NCBI GenBank assembly: GCA_031256815.1
Contig: JAIRPU010000126.1
Span: forward strand, 1 to 13,148
Direction of reading: 5' to 3'
Source of the DNA: Spirochaetaceae bacterium
GTDB lineage: Bacteria > Spirochaetota > Spirochaetia > Treponematales > Breznakiellaceae
Length of the DNA: 13,148 nucleotides
Under the pieces are notes generated by a model. That model ran no database searches and was not told the origin of the DNA. It saw nothing but the letters and a program-made list of their open reading frames with translations. Positions within the stretch are counted from its first letter, which is position 1. The number at the start of each line of letters is the position of its first letter. The position numbers and the translations under genes were made by a program. This document shows positions 6,867 through 13,148 of the stretch, piece after piece.

Positions 6867-7970
6867 TTAAAAAAGATCAGGTCTTGAGAGGTATTCTGCG
6901 GCATTAAAACGCCCGCGCAGTCCGGACATTGAATCTTTTGTAACAATGGTACGGATTATATTTGCGGAAAGTTTTGTAGACGGCACAAGTTCTATGTGTT
7001 CACAGCGGCGTAGTATCTGTTCCGGCAAATGAACCGAATCGGAAACAATAAGCCTGTTTAAAAGCCCCTGATTGAACAAATTTTCTATGCGTTCAGGCGC
7101 CGGTGGCGAAAGCAGCGCGTGAACAACAACAATATTTATTTCGGCGGGTTTACGTTCGGCAAGCGCGCGGACAAGACGTTCTACAGACGCGCCTGTATCT
7201 ATCATATCATCAACTATCCAGAGTTTTTTGCCTTCTACAGGCTCTGCCGAAAGAATATTTATTGATTCCACCGTATTTGCTTTTGAATAATCGCGCTGTT
7301 TATGCGCTATAACGAGCCCGGCGCTAAAGCTGTTTGCAAAATTTCGCGCTGTATTTTCACTGCCGGCGTCTACAGAACAAAATGCCCATTCACGGTGTAC
7401 TTCGTTTTGCAGCTGTTTAATATCTTTTATGGAAGTATCGCAAATGTATTTTGAAAGCAAATTAAAACCTGGTATATCATCAAACACGCACAAGGCAGGG
7501 TCAAGCATCGTTTTTGATTTATCTGAATGGAGCTGATATGTAACGATATGCCTTGCGCCAAGAGATATTAGTGTTTTAAAATGAATCCATATTCCAACTG
7601 AATTGCGCCGTGTGGTACGGTCAGAGCGCGAGCATGAAACATAAGGTTCAAATACAATTATTTTATGCGCCTGCGAGCGTGAAAGAACATCTATTGTATG
7701 GTAAAGCTCTATTTTTGCCTCTTCAACGCCAATATTGGCTTCGTTTCGGGCACAGGTTGTAAACAGCACAACATCACGTCCGCGAACAGATCTATTAAGC
7801 GCCACTTCCATTTCGCCGTCTGCAAAGCGGTCAACCTGTAACGAAAAAACTCCGTTAATATCCCCTTTACTGCCGTTTATGCTCTTGTAGTTTGCCATAT
7901 ACTCAACAACCCTGGCCGCGTAAGAGCGCATTGAACGTGTCGACATAATTACCAATTCGTGTTTTAACAT
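6867..7970 (-). CDS. prs: Ribose-phosphate pyrophosphokinase (PRPP synthetase), divergent
   Basis: The enzyme makes phosphoribosyl pyrophosphate from ribose 5-phosphate and ATP for nucleotide, NAD and amino acid synthesis. The start at 7970 is chosen because AAGGA precedes it by four bases; a longer in-frame reading would add 36 Lys/Arg-rich residues overlapping the preceding gene. The 367-residue protein has FADGEMEV (49-56) with SVRGRDV, an RSDRTTRR segment (115-122), YQLHSDKS (145-152) with the metal-binding His148, KQRDYSKAN (224-232) in the position of the catalytic loop, and the PRPP loop VDDMIDTGAS (253-262). It is longer than the usual 310-320 residues and departs from common residues: YQLHS where DLHA or DLHS is usual, and KQR where KRR is usual. 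The PRPP loop and surrounding pattern make the family assignment firm, but a diverged or regulatory paralogue cannot be excluded. Confidence 0.85.
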   Translation of the reverse strand: MLKHELVIMSTRSMRSYAARVVEYMANYKSINGSKGDINGVFSLQVDRFADGEMEVALNRSVRGRDVVLFTTCARNEANIGVEEAKIELYHTIDVLSRSQAHKIIVFEPYVSCSRSDRTTRRNSVGIWIHFKTLISLGARHIVTYQLHSDKSKTMLDPALCVFDDIPGFNLLSKYICDTSIKDIKQLQNEVHREWAFCSVDAGSENTARNFANSFSAGLVIAHKQRDYSKANTVESINILSAEPVEGKKLWIVDDMIDTGASVERLVRALAERKPAEINIVVVHALLSPPAPERIENLFNQGLLNRLIVSDSVHLPEQILRRCEHIELVPSTKLSANIIRTIVTKDSMSGLRGRFNAAEYLSRPDLF

Positions 7971-7989
7971 ACAATCCTTCTTTAAGAGC

Positions 7990-8808
7990 TTATATATTTC
8001 CCAAATAAACAAAACGCAATTTTTCTTTTGCTTTTTTTTGCGCCGCAAATAAAAGATTTTTATCCGGCGGCGCTTCATGATATTTATACGCAGGATGATA
8101 CGCGTTTAAATGCCATGGGATTTCCGCGGATAGAGACGCTATAAAACCGGCGCATTCAAGCAGTTCTTCCATATTATCGTTAAAACCGGTAACAACCAGC
8201 GTTGTAACTTCTATATGCACACCGCGTGAAAAAGCGTTTTCTATAAACGCTAAAGTTGATTCAAAATTACCGCCTAAAATATTACTGTATTTTTCGGCGT
8301 TAAAACATTTTAGGTCTATATTTGCCGCGTCTGTAAAACGCAGCACCTCGTCTGCAGTATTCTTTTCGCAGCAGCCGTTTGTTACAAGCACATTTGCTAT
8401 GTCTTTGGCGCGCGCAAGACCGGCGCATTCGCAGACGAATTCTGTATGTACAAGTGGTTCGGAGTATGTGTATGCAATCTGCTGAAAACCGGTTTTTTCT
8501 ACGCAGCGTACAAGCGCTTCGCTTTTTATATATTCTCCGGCACAATCTGTGTGTTTTGAAATAGCATAGTTTTGACAAAATGGACAATTTAAATTACATC
8601 CGGTAAATCCAAACGAAGGAATTTTGGAGCCCGGACGAAAATGATAGAGCGGTTTTTTTTCTATCGGATCTATGGCGGACGCCGTAATAAATCCGTAATA
8701 TGGCAGATTAATGGCGCCGTTTTTGTTTTCGCGTACTGCGCAGCGCCCGGGTCTGCCTTCCGGAATAACGCAGCGGTGCGGGCAGTTTTCGCAGCGAATT
8801 CCATTCAT
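7990..8808 (-). CDS. amrS: AmrS-like radical SAM protein (AmmeMemoRadiSam family), short form
   Basis: This is a radical SAM enzyme that should bind a 4Fe-4S cluster through Cys71, Cys75 and Cys78 in GCNLNCPFCQNYAIS and cleave S-adenosylmethionine. The N-terminal cysteine cluster (Cys6, Cys9, Cys13, Cys23) followed by PYYGFITASAIDPIEKKPLY is typical of AmrS, as are TYSEPLVHTEF, the VTNGC turn, NIDLKCFN, TTLVVTGFND and PWHLNAYHP. The substrate of the family is not settled as far as I know. At 272 residues it is short: family members of roughly 330-350 residues continue past the equivalent of VYLGN into a tail with two further CxxC pairs, and here the stop comes at VYLGNI. The bases after the stop do not encode such a tail. 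The gene starts 2 bases after pyrB and ends 19 bases before prs, so it is part of a pyrimidine/PRPP operon. No AMMECR1 or Memo partner is in the window. Confidence 0.85.
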   Translation of the reverse strand: MNGIRCENCPHRCVIPEGRPGRCAVRENKNGAINLPYYGFITASAIDPIEKKPLYHFRPGSKIPSFGFTGCNLNCPFCQNYAISKHTDCAGEYIKSEALVRCVEKTGFQQIAYTYSEPLVHTEFVCECAGLARAKDIANVLVTNGCCEKNTADEVLRFTDAANIDLKCFNAEKYSNILGGNFESTLAFIENAFSRGVHIEVTTLVVTGFNDNMEELLECAGFIASLSAEIPWHLNAYHPAYKYHEAPPDKNLLFAAQKKAKEKLRFVYLGNI

Positions 8809-8810
8809 AA

Positions 8811-9737
8811 TTAATTTCCGCTTACGCCAAGTATAGACGCAAGCAGCGCCATTCGCACAAACATACCGTATGCCGCCTGTTTAAAATAAACCGCGCGCGG
8901 ATCTTCATCAACTTCAATATCAATTTCGTTTAAACGCGGAAGCGGGTGCAATACCATCATTTCTTTTTTTGCAAGTTTTAATTTTTCCAGAGTAAGAATA
9001 TAACTGTCTTTTAATCTTAAATATTCTTCTTCGTTCAGGAAGCGTTCCCGCTGAACCCGCGTCATATAAAGCATATCAAGCTCTCCTATAACTTTTTCAA
9101 GGCGGTCTGTTTCCATATACTCAATATTTTTTTTATTTAGCATATCACGAAGATAATTTGGCACAGAAAGCTCTCCTGGCGATATAAATACAAAACGCAC
9201 GCCAGTATATCTTGTAAGAGCTTTGGTAAGCGAATGTACGGTTCGTCCGAATTTTAAATCGCCGCAAAAACCGGCGGTAAGCCCTTCAAAACCGCCGCGT
9301 ATTTTTTTTATTGTTCCCAAATCCGTTAAGGTCTGTGTTGGATGATGGTGGCCGCCGTCTCCGGCATTGATTACGGGAGATTGTGAATAACGCGAGGCAA
9401 GCAGCGCCGCGCCTTCTTTTGGGCTTCGCATTACAATAACGTCTGCATAGGACGAAACAACGCGGACCGTATCAGCCATACTTTCCCCTTTGGCTGCGGA
9501 AGACGAACCGGGTTCTGCAAAACCAATTGTTCCACCGCCAAGCCTGAGCATGGCCGCCTCAAAAGACAGCCGTGTTCTTGTACTGGGTTCAAAAAAAAGC
9601 GAGGCAAGCAGCTTCCCACGGCAGCTTTCGCGTAAAAAAGACGCGCCTTCCTCAATTTCAGCGGCAAGCTTAAAAATAACTTCAAGCTCATCTTCGCTAA
9701 AATCTTCCGGTTCTATTAAACTACGCCCTTTAAGCAT
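8811..9737 (-). CDS. pyrB: Aspartate carbamoyltransferase catalytic chain
   Basis: PyrB joins carbamoyl phosphate and aspartate to carbamoyl-aspartate, the committed step of pyrimidine synthesis. Motifs are FFEPSTRTRLSFE (48-60, carbamoyl phosphate binding), AKGES (82-86, with the Lys contributed to the neighbouring active site), VMRSPKEGAA, HPTQTLTDLGTI (132-143), TRVQRERF and HPLPRLNEID near residue 267. The ATG at 9737 gives 308 residues, matching the family's usual length of about 310. A TTG 30 bases upstream would add ten residues that fall in a likely promoter and has no ribosome binding site. The ATG also lacks one, but sits 6 bases after a -10 box, as expected of a leaderless message. 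No regulatory pyrI chain is adjacent. It is the first gene of the pyrB-amrS-prs operon. Confidence 0.94.
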   Translation of the reverse strand: MLKGRSLIEPEDFSEDELEVIFKLAAEIEEGASFLRESCRGKLLASLFFEPSTRTRLSFEAAMLRLGGGTIGFAEPGSSSAAKGESMADTVRVVSSYADVIVMRSPKEGAALLASRYSQSPVINAGDGGHHHPTQTLTDLGTIKKIRGGFEGLTAGFCGDLKFGRTVHSLTKALTRYTGVRFVFISPGELSVPNYLRDMLNKKNIEYMETDRLEKVIGELDMLYMTRVQRERFLNEEEYLRLKDSYILTLEKLKLAKKEMMVLHPLPRLNEIDIEVDEDPRAVYFKQAAYGMFVRMALLASILGVSGN

Positions 9738-9743
9738 AGCACT

Positions 9744-9772
9744 ACTATAACTAAACTGCAATTTCAACGCAA
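9744..9772 (-). promoter_or_regulatory. Candidate pyrB promoter placing +1 at the start codon
   Basis: On the minus strand TTGCGT (9772-9767), a 17-base spacer and TATAGT (9749-9744, five of six consensus bases) are followed by six bases and the ATG of pyrB. Transcription would begin at or within a base or two of the ATG, giving a leaderless mRNA. The -35 match is only moderate. Confidence 0.55.
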
Positions 9773-9812
9773 GGGCAGCGCGATTCTACAGTACAATGTT
9801 ATGCGAAAACCA

Positions 9813-9841
9813 TTGCGAATAAATTATGGATATGCTATTGT
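9813..9841 (+). promoter_or_regulatory. Candidate nadE promoter placing +1 at the start codon
   Basis: TTGCGA (9813-9818), a 17-base spacer and TATTGT (9836-9841) are followed by attaaa and the ATG of nadE. TG one base before the -10 makes it an extended -10 promoter. There is no Shine-Dalgarno before the ATG. The layout mirrors the pyrB promoter on the other strand. Confidence 0.55.
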
Positions 9842-9847
9842 ATTAAA

Positions 9848-11623
9848 ATGCGTATAGCTATAGCTCAAATAAATTCGACCGTAGGTGATTTTGATGGAAA
9901 TGTTCAAAAAATCATCGACATTACACGGCGCGCGCTTGAAGAACATGACGCGCATCTTATACTTTTTCCTGAACTTGCCATCTGCGGTTATCCGCCAATG
10001 GATTTACTTGACCAGGATTTTTTTGTGGAAAACAACGAGCGTGCGCTTCATTCTTTGCAGCACGGCCTCCCGCCTGACATTGCCTGCGCGGTGGGTTATG
10101 TAAGCCGCAATACAATGGCGGCGGGTAAATCACTTGTAAACGCCTATGGCATTTTATATGGAGGAACCCTCGTTTTTCAGCAAACCAAGACGCTGCTTCC
10201 AACTTATGACGTGTTTGACGAAGCGCGTAATTTTGAAAGCGCTAAAAGCTGGAATCTGTTTGACTGGATGGGCGAGCGTATAGGTTTTGCCATTTGCGAA
10301 GATGTTTGGCGCGAAACCGAAACGCCAGGCACAAAATATGCCGAAGACCCTGTGCGGCGTCTTATGGACGCCGGAATTACGTTTCTTTGCGTTCCCTCTG
10401 CTTCACCATTTTATGCCAACAAACACTCCATGCGGCTTAAACTTGCTTCGCGCATAGCTCATAGAGGAAATCTGCTTGTAGCATATATAAACGCGGTTGG
10501 CGCAAACGACTCTATAATTTTTGACGGACGCTCTTTTTTCCTTTTGGAAAACAATGTTATAAGCGCAAATTCCTTTGAAGAAGACTTGCTGCTGATAGAT
10601 TTTAATCATGGTGAGTTATATAGCATAGCGGGAAGAGATGTAAAAACTGTTGAACTCTCTTCTGCGTCGCCTGAACAGAGCCTTCAAACCGGCGGCGTTT
10701 TATTACAAACCGGACGCTCTGTGTCTGAGGCTTCCGTTCAAAACGCGCCTTTGTCTTTAACAGATACAAAAGAAATCGAAGACGCGCTTGTAATGGGCAT
10801 ACGTGAATATATGAACAAGTGCGGTTTCAAAAAAGCGCATTTGGGGCTTTCCGGAGGGATTGATTCGGCGCTTGTGGCATATCTTGCTGTTAAGGCAATA
10901 GGCGCGGAAAATGTAACCGCTATAAGTATGCCTTCCAGATTTTCGTCGCAGGGTTCCAAAGACGATGCCGCCGCGCTTGCAAAAAACCTGGGATGCGGTT
11001 ACGAAGTTATAGCGATAGAGCCTTTATTTACCGCTTTTTTGGATGCCCTTGCCGGTGTTTTTAAAGGCCAGGAATTTGACACTGCCGAAGAAAATTTACA
11101 AGCGCGGATTCGTGGTTCGCTTTTAATGGCTTTTTCAAACAAGTGGAATTCCATGCTTTTGGCAACAGGCAACAAGAGCGAGCTTGCTATGGGTTACTGT
11201 ACTTTATACGGAGATATGAACGGGGCGCTTTGCCCTATAGGCGACCTGTTTAAAACTGAAGTATTTGCGCTTTGCCGTGATATAAACAAACGTGAAAATA
11301 AAAAAATAATTCCGCAGGCGATTATAGACAAGCCTCCTTCTGCAGAGCTTCGTCCAAATCAAAAAGATGAAGATTCGCTTCCTCCTTACGACCTTTTGGA
11401 TAAACTTTTGTGCCTTTATCTGTTTGAAAACCTAAGCGCCCCCGAAATTGCCGCGCGCGGTTTTGACAAAACGCTGGCGGCGGATATTGTAAAGCAGGTT
11501 GCCCGTTCAGAGTTCAAACGGCGTCAGGCGCCTCCGGTGTTAAAAGTTTCCGCGCGCGCGTTTGGAATGGGGCGCAGAATGCCCATAGCAAGAAAAATTT
11601 ATGAATGTGTATTTCCATTTTAG
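9848..11623 (+). CDS. nadE: Glutamine-dependent NAD(+) synthetase
   Basis: This two-domain enzyme amidates nicotinic acid adenine dinucleotide to NAD using ammonia released from glutamine. The N-terminal nitrilase-type glutaminase (about 1-270) has the catalytic triad Glu42 in FPELAICGYPP, Lys114 in QQTKTLLPTYDVFDE and Cys150 in GFAICEDVW. The C-terminal synthetase (about 305-591) has the ATP pyrophosphatase loop LSGGIDSAL (334-342), ISMPSRFSSQGS, LLATGNKSELAMGYCTLYGD, NGALCPIGDLFKTEVF, PPSAELRPNQKDEDSLPPYD and KRRQAPPVLKVS near the end. Its 591 residues are normal for the bacterial two-domain form. The ATG is preceded by an extended -10 promoter at 6 bases and no ribosome binding site. It is followed 23 bases later by ribF, so the pair probably forms a cofactor operon. 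Confidence 0.97.
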   Translation: MRIAIAQINSTVGDFDGNVQKIIDITRRALEEHDAHLILFPELAICGYPPMDLLDQDFFVENNERALHSLQHGLPPDIACAVGYVSRNTMAAGKSLVNAYGILYGGTLVFQQTKTLLPTYDVFDEARNFESAKSWNLFDWMGERIGFAICEDVWRETETPGTKYAEDPVRRLMDAGITFLCVPSASPFYANKHSMRLKLASRIAHRGNLLVAYINAVGANDSIIFDGRSFFLLENNVISANSFEEDLLLIDFNHGELYSIAGRDVKTVELSSASPEQSLQTGGVLLQTGRSVSEASVQNAPLSLTDTKEIEDALVMGIREYMNKCGFKKAHLGLSGGIDSALVAYLAVKAIGAENVTAISMPSRFSSQGSKDDAAALAKNLGCGYEVIAIEPLFTAFLDALAGVFKGQEFDTAEENLQARIRGSLLMAFSNKWNSMLLATGNKSELAMGYCTLYGDMNGALCPIGDLFKTEVFALCRDINKRENKKIIPQAIIDKPPSAELRPNQKDEDSLPPYDLLDKLLCLYLFENLSAPEIAARGFDKTLAADIVKQVARSEFKRRQAPPVLKVSARAFGMGRRMPIARKIYECVFPF

Positions 11624-11646
11624 AACGGGTATTCTGCCTGTAATTT

Positions 11647-12228
11647 ATGAGAGTAATAAGCTGGGGTGAACTTAAAAAAACGCCGTTTACAAAACCTAGC
11701 GCGGTAAGTTGCGGCGTTTTTGACGGGGTACACCGCGGCCACCGCGCGTTAATTAACGCCGTTAAATCGCGGAGTGATTTACAGAGCGTTATTGTAACAT
11801 TCAGCGAACACCCGCGCTGCGTGTTGTTTCCAGAGCGCCGCACCGAAGAGATAATTACACTAGAAAAAAAAATAGAATTACTGTCTGCGCTTGAGGTTGA
11901 AACGCTTGTTCTTGTTGATTTTTCAAATGAATTTCGTTTGCTGGAAGGCGCTGTATTTATAGAAACCCTGTTCAAAAACGCTTGTATGCGTCTTTTTGTA
12001 ATAGGTAGAGATTTTAAATGCGGTCATGGCGGCAGTTTTAAAGCGGAACAAATCGTTAATTTTTGCTCAAAATTAGGTATAGAAACAAATATTGTTCCGC
12101 CTGTACTGGACGGCGGGGCTCCGGTTAGTTCTTCGCGTATACGCGCCGCGCTTGGGGCAGGCGATAACGAAACGGCAAAACGCCTGTTGGGATATTCTCC
12201 TTTTTTTAAGAATTTTGCCTTTTTTTAA
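11647..12228 (+). CDS. ribF: RibF-like FAD synthetase lacking the riboflavin kinase domain
   Basis: The protein matches the N-terminal FMN adenylyltransferase domain of bifunctional RibF, which makes FAD from FMN and ATP. Seen are the HxGH nucleotide-binding motif GVFDGVHRGH (23-32), VTFSEHPRCVLFP, IGRDFKCGHGG and SSSRIRAALGAGDNETAKRLLG near the end. Full RibF is about 300 residues and continues after LLG into the riboflavin kinase domain (with a GFPTAN-type motif). Here ten unrelated, Phe-rich residues follow and the frame ends at residue 193. The two other plus frames also stop within about 40 bases of that point, so a single frameshift does not restore the missing domain. Adenylyltransferase activity may remain; kinase activity should not. 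The start is the first ATG after an in-frame stop and has no clear ribosome binding site. It is probably co-transcribed with nadE. Confidence 0.85.
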   Translation: MRVISWGELKKTPFTKPSAVSCGVFDGVHRGHRALINAVKSRSDLQSVIVTFSEHPRCVLFPERRTEEIITLEKKIELLSALEVETLVLVDFSNEFRLLEGAVFIETLFKNACMRLFVIGRDFKCGHGGSFKAEQIVNFCSKLGIETNIVPPVLDGGAPVSSSRIRAALGAGDNETAKRLLGYSPFFKNFAFF

Positions 12229-12237
12229 AAAAAATTG

Positions 12238-12267
12238 TTGACGTGGGGGGGGGGGGGGGTTTATAAT
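12238..12267 (+). promoter_or_regulatory. Promoter with poly-G spacer, probably phase variable
   Basis: TTGACG (12238-12243, five of six consensus bases) and TATAAT (12262-12267, perfect) are separated by 18 bases: one T, fifteen G and two T. An A8 tract (12227-12234) sits just upstream, like an UP element. Slippage of the G run would alter the spacer length around the 17-base optimum and so change promoter strength; fourteen G would give exactly 17. Transcription would start near 12274 and drive the surface-protein gene at 12357. That poly-G length modulates promoters is known from Treponema pallidum tpr genes and from neisserial porA; its action here is an inference. Confidence 0.75.
12245..12259 (+). 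repeat. Homopolymeric G15 tract
   Basis: Fifteen consecutive G lie between the -35 and -10 boxes. A run of this length at moderate G+C is far beyond chance and is prone to slipped-strand mispairing. The exact count should be read with care, because sequencing miscounts such runs. Confidence 0.9.
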
Positions 12268-12299
12268 ATAAGTGAGGTTTTTTTTACATGGGGTTTTAG

Positions 12300-12332
12300 A
12301 TGTACTCAATTTTTAAAATGGTGAAAGTTTGA
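12300..12332 (+). other. Possible 10-codon leader ORF before the outer-membrane protein gene
   Basis: Within the predicted leader an ATG opens a ten-residue frame, MYSIFKMVKV, ending in TGA 24 bases before the main ATG. Its ribosome binding site is not convincing and it may be chance. It is listed because the leader is about 80 bases long and holds nothing else obvious. Confidence 0.2.
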
Positions 12333-12356
12333 TATTTTTGCGGGTGGTGCTGGCAA

Positions 12357-13079
12357 ATGAAAAAGTTATTTTTTTCTATTGTTTTTGGCTCAGCGGTTTT
12401 TTGTGCAAACGCGCTTGATTTTTCGGCAGGTATTGGCGGTAGTATTGGCTATATTTTTCTTACGGCGACAGATATAGTCCTGCTTGAAACTGACAGACGA
12501 AAAATAAACATCCTAAAGAATACCAGATTTACACCATGGGGATTTTACGCGTTTTTTGACGTTCAATATATAGAGTTTAATCTTGGCTTTAAATCTGTTC
12601 TTTCCAAATATTCAGGAAATGAACCTATACATGAATCAGAATATAATTTTTTAAATTTGGGCTTTAAAATTAAGTATCCATTCATAATAGACGAGGATGT
12701 TATTGAAATTTACCCTCTTATAGGGCTTAATTATTCAATTTTTGTTTCAGGAAGATCAACGGATACACCGGACGGCCAGGTTGAAAGCTCGGGCAGAGGA
12801 GTATTAAGCTCCCCTAATCTGTATGACATAATTTCATTAAATTTTGGCGCCGGCACAGACTTTTTTGTTAACATAGGGGATTTTTATATTAGTGGAGATT
12901 TATATATAAGATTGCAATTTACTTATGAATTCCAGTTTAATACGGAAATAGAAAAAGAGATGGTTAATTCCATTAAATCCAGACTGCCGGAAGGCAAGTT
13001 TTCAATGTTTAAAAGCGGGCCTATCGCATATCTGGCAGTTGGCTTTAGATTTTACAGCAGTAATAGGCTTATATTTTAG
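12357..13079 (+). CDS. Secreted protein, predicted outer-membrane beta-barrel
   Basis: I do not recognise a named family. The 240-residue protein begins with a clear signal peptide (MKKLFFSIVFGSAVFCANA, with likely cleavage after Ala19). The rest has no hydrophobic helix but many alternating aromatic and polar strands, such as GFYAFFDVQYIEFNLGF, NFLNLGFKIKYPFI and FYISGDLYIRLQFTYEF, rich in Gly, Phe and Tyr. It ends AYLAVGFRFYSSNRLIF with a terminal Phe, as is usual for barrel proteins inserted by BamA. Its size suits an 8- to 10-strand barrel, and small barrels of this kind are common in treponemes. The ATG has only a weak GGTGG about ten bases upstream. Lower G+C and a different composition from nadE and ribF fit a surface gene evolving separately. 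It is the only coding target of the poly-G promoter in the window. Confidence 0.8.
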   Translation: MKKLFFSIVFGSAVFCANALDFSAGIGGSIGYIFLTATDIVLLETDRRKINILKNTRFTPWGFYAFFDVQYIEFNLGFKSVLSKYSGNEPIHESEYNFLNLGFKIKYPFIIDEDVIEIYPLIGLNYSIFVSGRSTDTPDGQVESSGRGVLSSPNLYDIISLNFGAGTDFFVNIGDFYISGDLYIRLQFTYEFQFNTEIEKEMVNSIKSRLPEGKFSMFKSGPIAYLAVGFRFYSSNRLIF

Positions 13080-13086
13080 CTATACA

Positions 13087-13125
13087 AACAGCGCCTGCCT
13101 GCGCTGTTGTGGCGCGGGCTACAAC
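13087..13125 (+). other. Two overlapping hairpins after the outer-membrane protein gene
   Basis: AACAGCGC (13087-13094) pairs perfectly with GCGCTGTT (13101-13108) around a six-base loop. GTTGTGGC (13106-13113) pairs with GCTACAAC (13118-13125) around gcgg, with one G-T pair. The two share bases 13106-13108, so both cannot form fully at once. They start 8 bases after the stop codon, where a terminator would be expected, but no T run follows. A factor-dependent terminator or an mRNA 3' end is possible. Confidence 0.45.
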
Positions 13126-13134
13126 GACGGAAAT

Positions 13135-13146
13135 CCCCCCCCCCCC
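13135..13146. repeat. Homopolymeric C12 tract (G12 on the minus strand)
   Basis: Twelve C lie two bases from the right edge. Read on the minus strand the context is gtGGG...GGGattt, resembling gtGGG...GGGttta in the poly-G promoter. Whether it lies in a promoter, a coding region or a repeat boundary cannot be told from here. It is a second slippage-prone site flanking the same surface-protein gene. Confidence 0.85.
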
Positions 13147-13148
13147 AC

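Noticed and set aside
7971..8078. A 36-residue N-terminal extension of Prs overlapping the radical SAM gene
   Set aside because: It is Lys/Arg-rich, antiparallel to no family feature, and lies in the coding region of the preceding gene; the ATG at 7970 has AAGGA upstream.
9738..9767. A TTG start for PyrB ten codons upstream
   Set aside because: The ten extra residues match nothing in the family, lie in the promoter spacer and -10 region, and have no ribosome binding site.
12195..12241. A frameshift in the T7 runs as the cause of RibF truncation
   Set aside because: One alternative frame stops at 12207 and the other at 12239, and neither encodes kinase-domain motifs.
12357..12416. Reading the signal of the barrel protein as a lipoprotein signal because of Cys16
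   Set aside because: The residues before the Cys (AVF) do not fit a lipobox, and the Ala-Asn-Ala site just after fits ordinary signal peptidase.
1..13148. Mobile elements, CRISPR arrays, tRNA or rRNA genes
   Set aside because: No transposase or integrase, no regularly spaced repeats and no RNA-gene-like stretches were seen; all spacers are shorter than about 160 bases.

Overview
The window looks like a piece of a spirochaete chromosome, most likely Treponema or a close relative. This is inferred from the gene families, from a small predicted beta-barrel outer-membrane protein behind a long poly-G tract (a known treponemal theme), from the moderate G+C with AT-rich spacers, and from frequent TTG starts. 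No marker gene fixes the genus. Every gap between genes is shorter than about 160 bases. I saw no tRNA, rRNA, CRISPR array or insertion sequence.

Layout. (1) 3-1421, plus strand: the 3' part of a large acidic, Pro/Ala/Thr-rich protein of unknown function, converging on the next operon with a 4-base overlap. (2) 6712-1418, minus strand: a compact phosphate operon in the order pstS-pstC-pstA-pstB-phoB-phoR. A candidate PhoB-binding array with repeats about 11 bases apart lies upstream of pstS, so the operon probably controls itself under phosphate limitation. No phoU is present. PstS appears circularly permuted: the half that normally comes second is encoded first. (3) 9737-6867, minus strand: pyrB, an AmrS-like radical SAM gene lacking the usual C-terminal cysteine tail, and a divergent prs. 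PyrB and Prs both feed pyrimidine synthesis. (4) 9848-12228, plus strand: glutamine-dependent NAD synthetase (nadE) and a RibF with only the FMN adenylyltransferase domain, both in cofactor synthesis. (5) 12238-13148: a promoter whose 18-base spacer is mostly a run of 15 G, then a secreted predicted beta-barrel protein, two overlapping hairpins and a run of 12 C at the window edge.

Most notable points: the near-consensus promoter TTGACG / TATAAT with poly-G between the two boxes, which is the architecture expected of a phase-variable promoter switching a surface protein; the divergent pyrB/nadE promoters, both of which place the ATG exactly 6 bases after the -10 box with no Shine-Dalgarno, suggesting leaderless mRNAs; the permuted PstS; the truncated RibF next to the phase-variable locus; and the Pho-box-like array. 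Five coding starts were set away from the longest possible ORF, and the reasons are given in each entry: the leftmost gene (open at the edge), pstS, prs and pyrB were moved, and phoR uses TTG.
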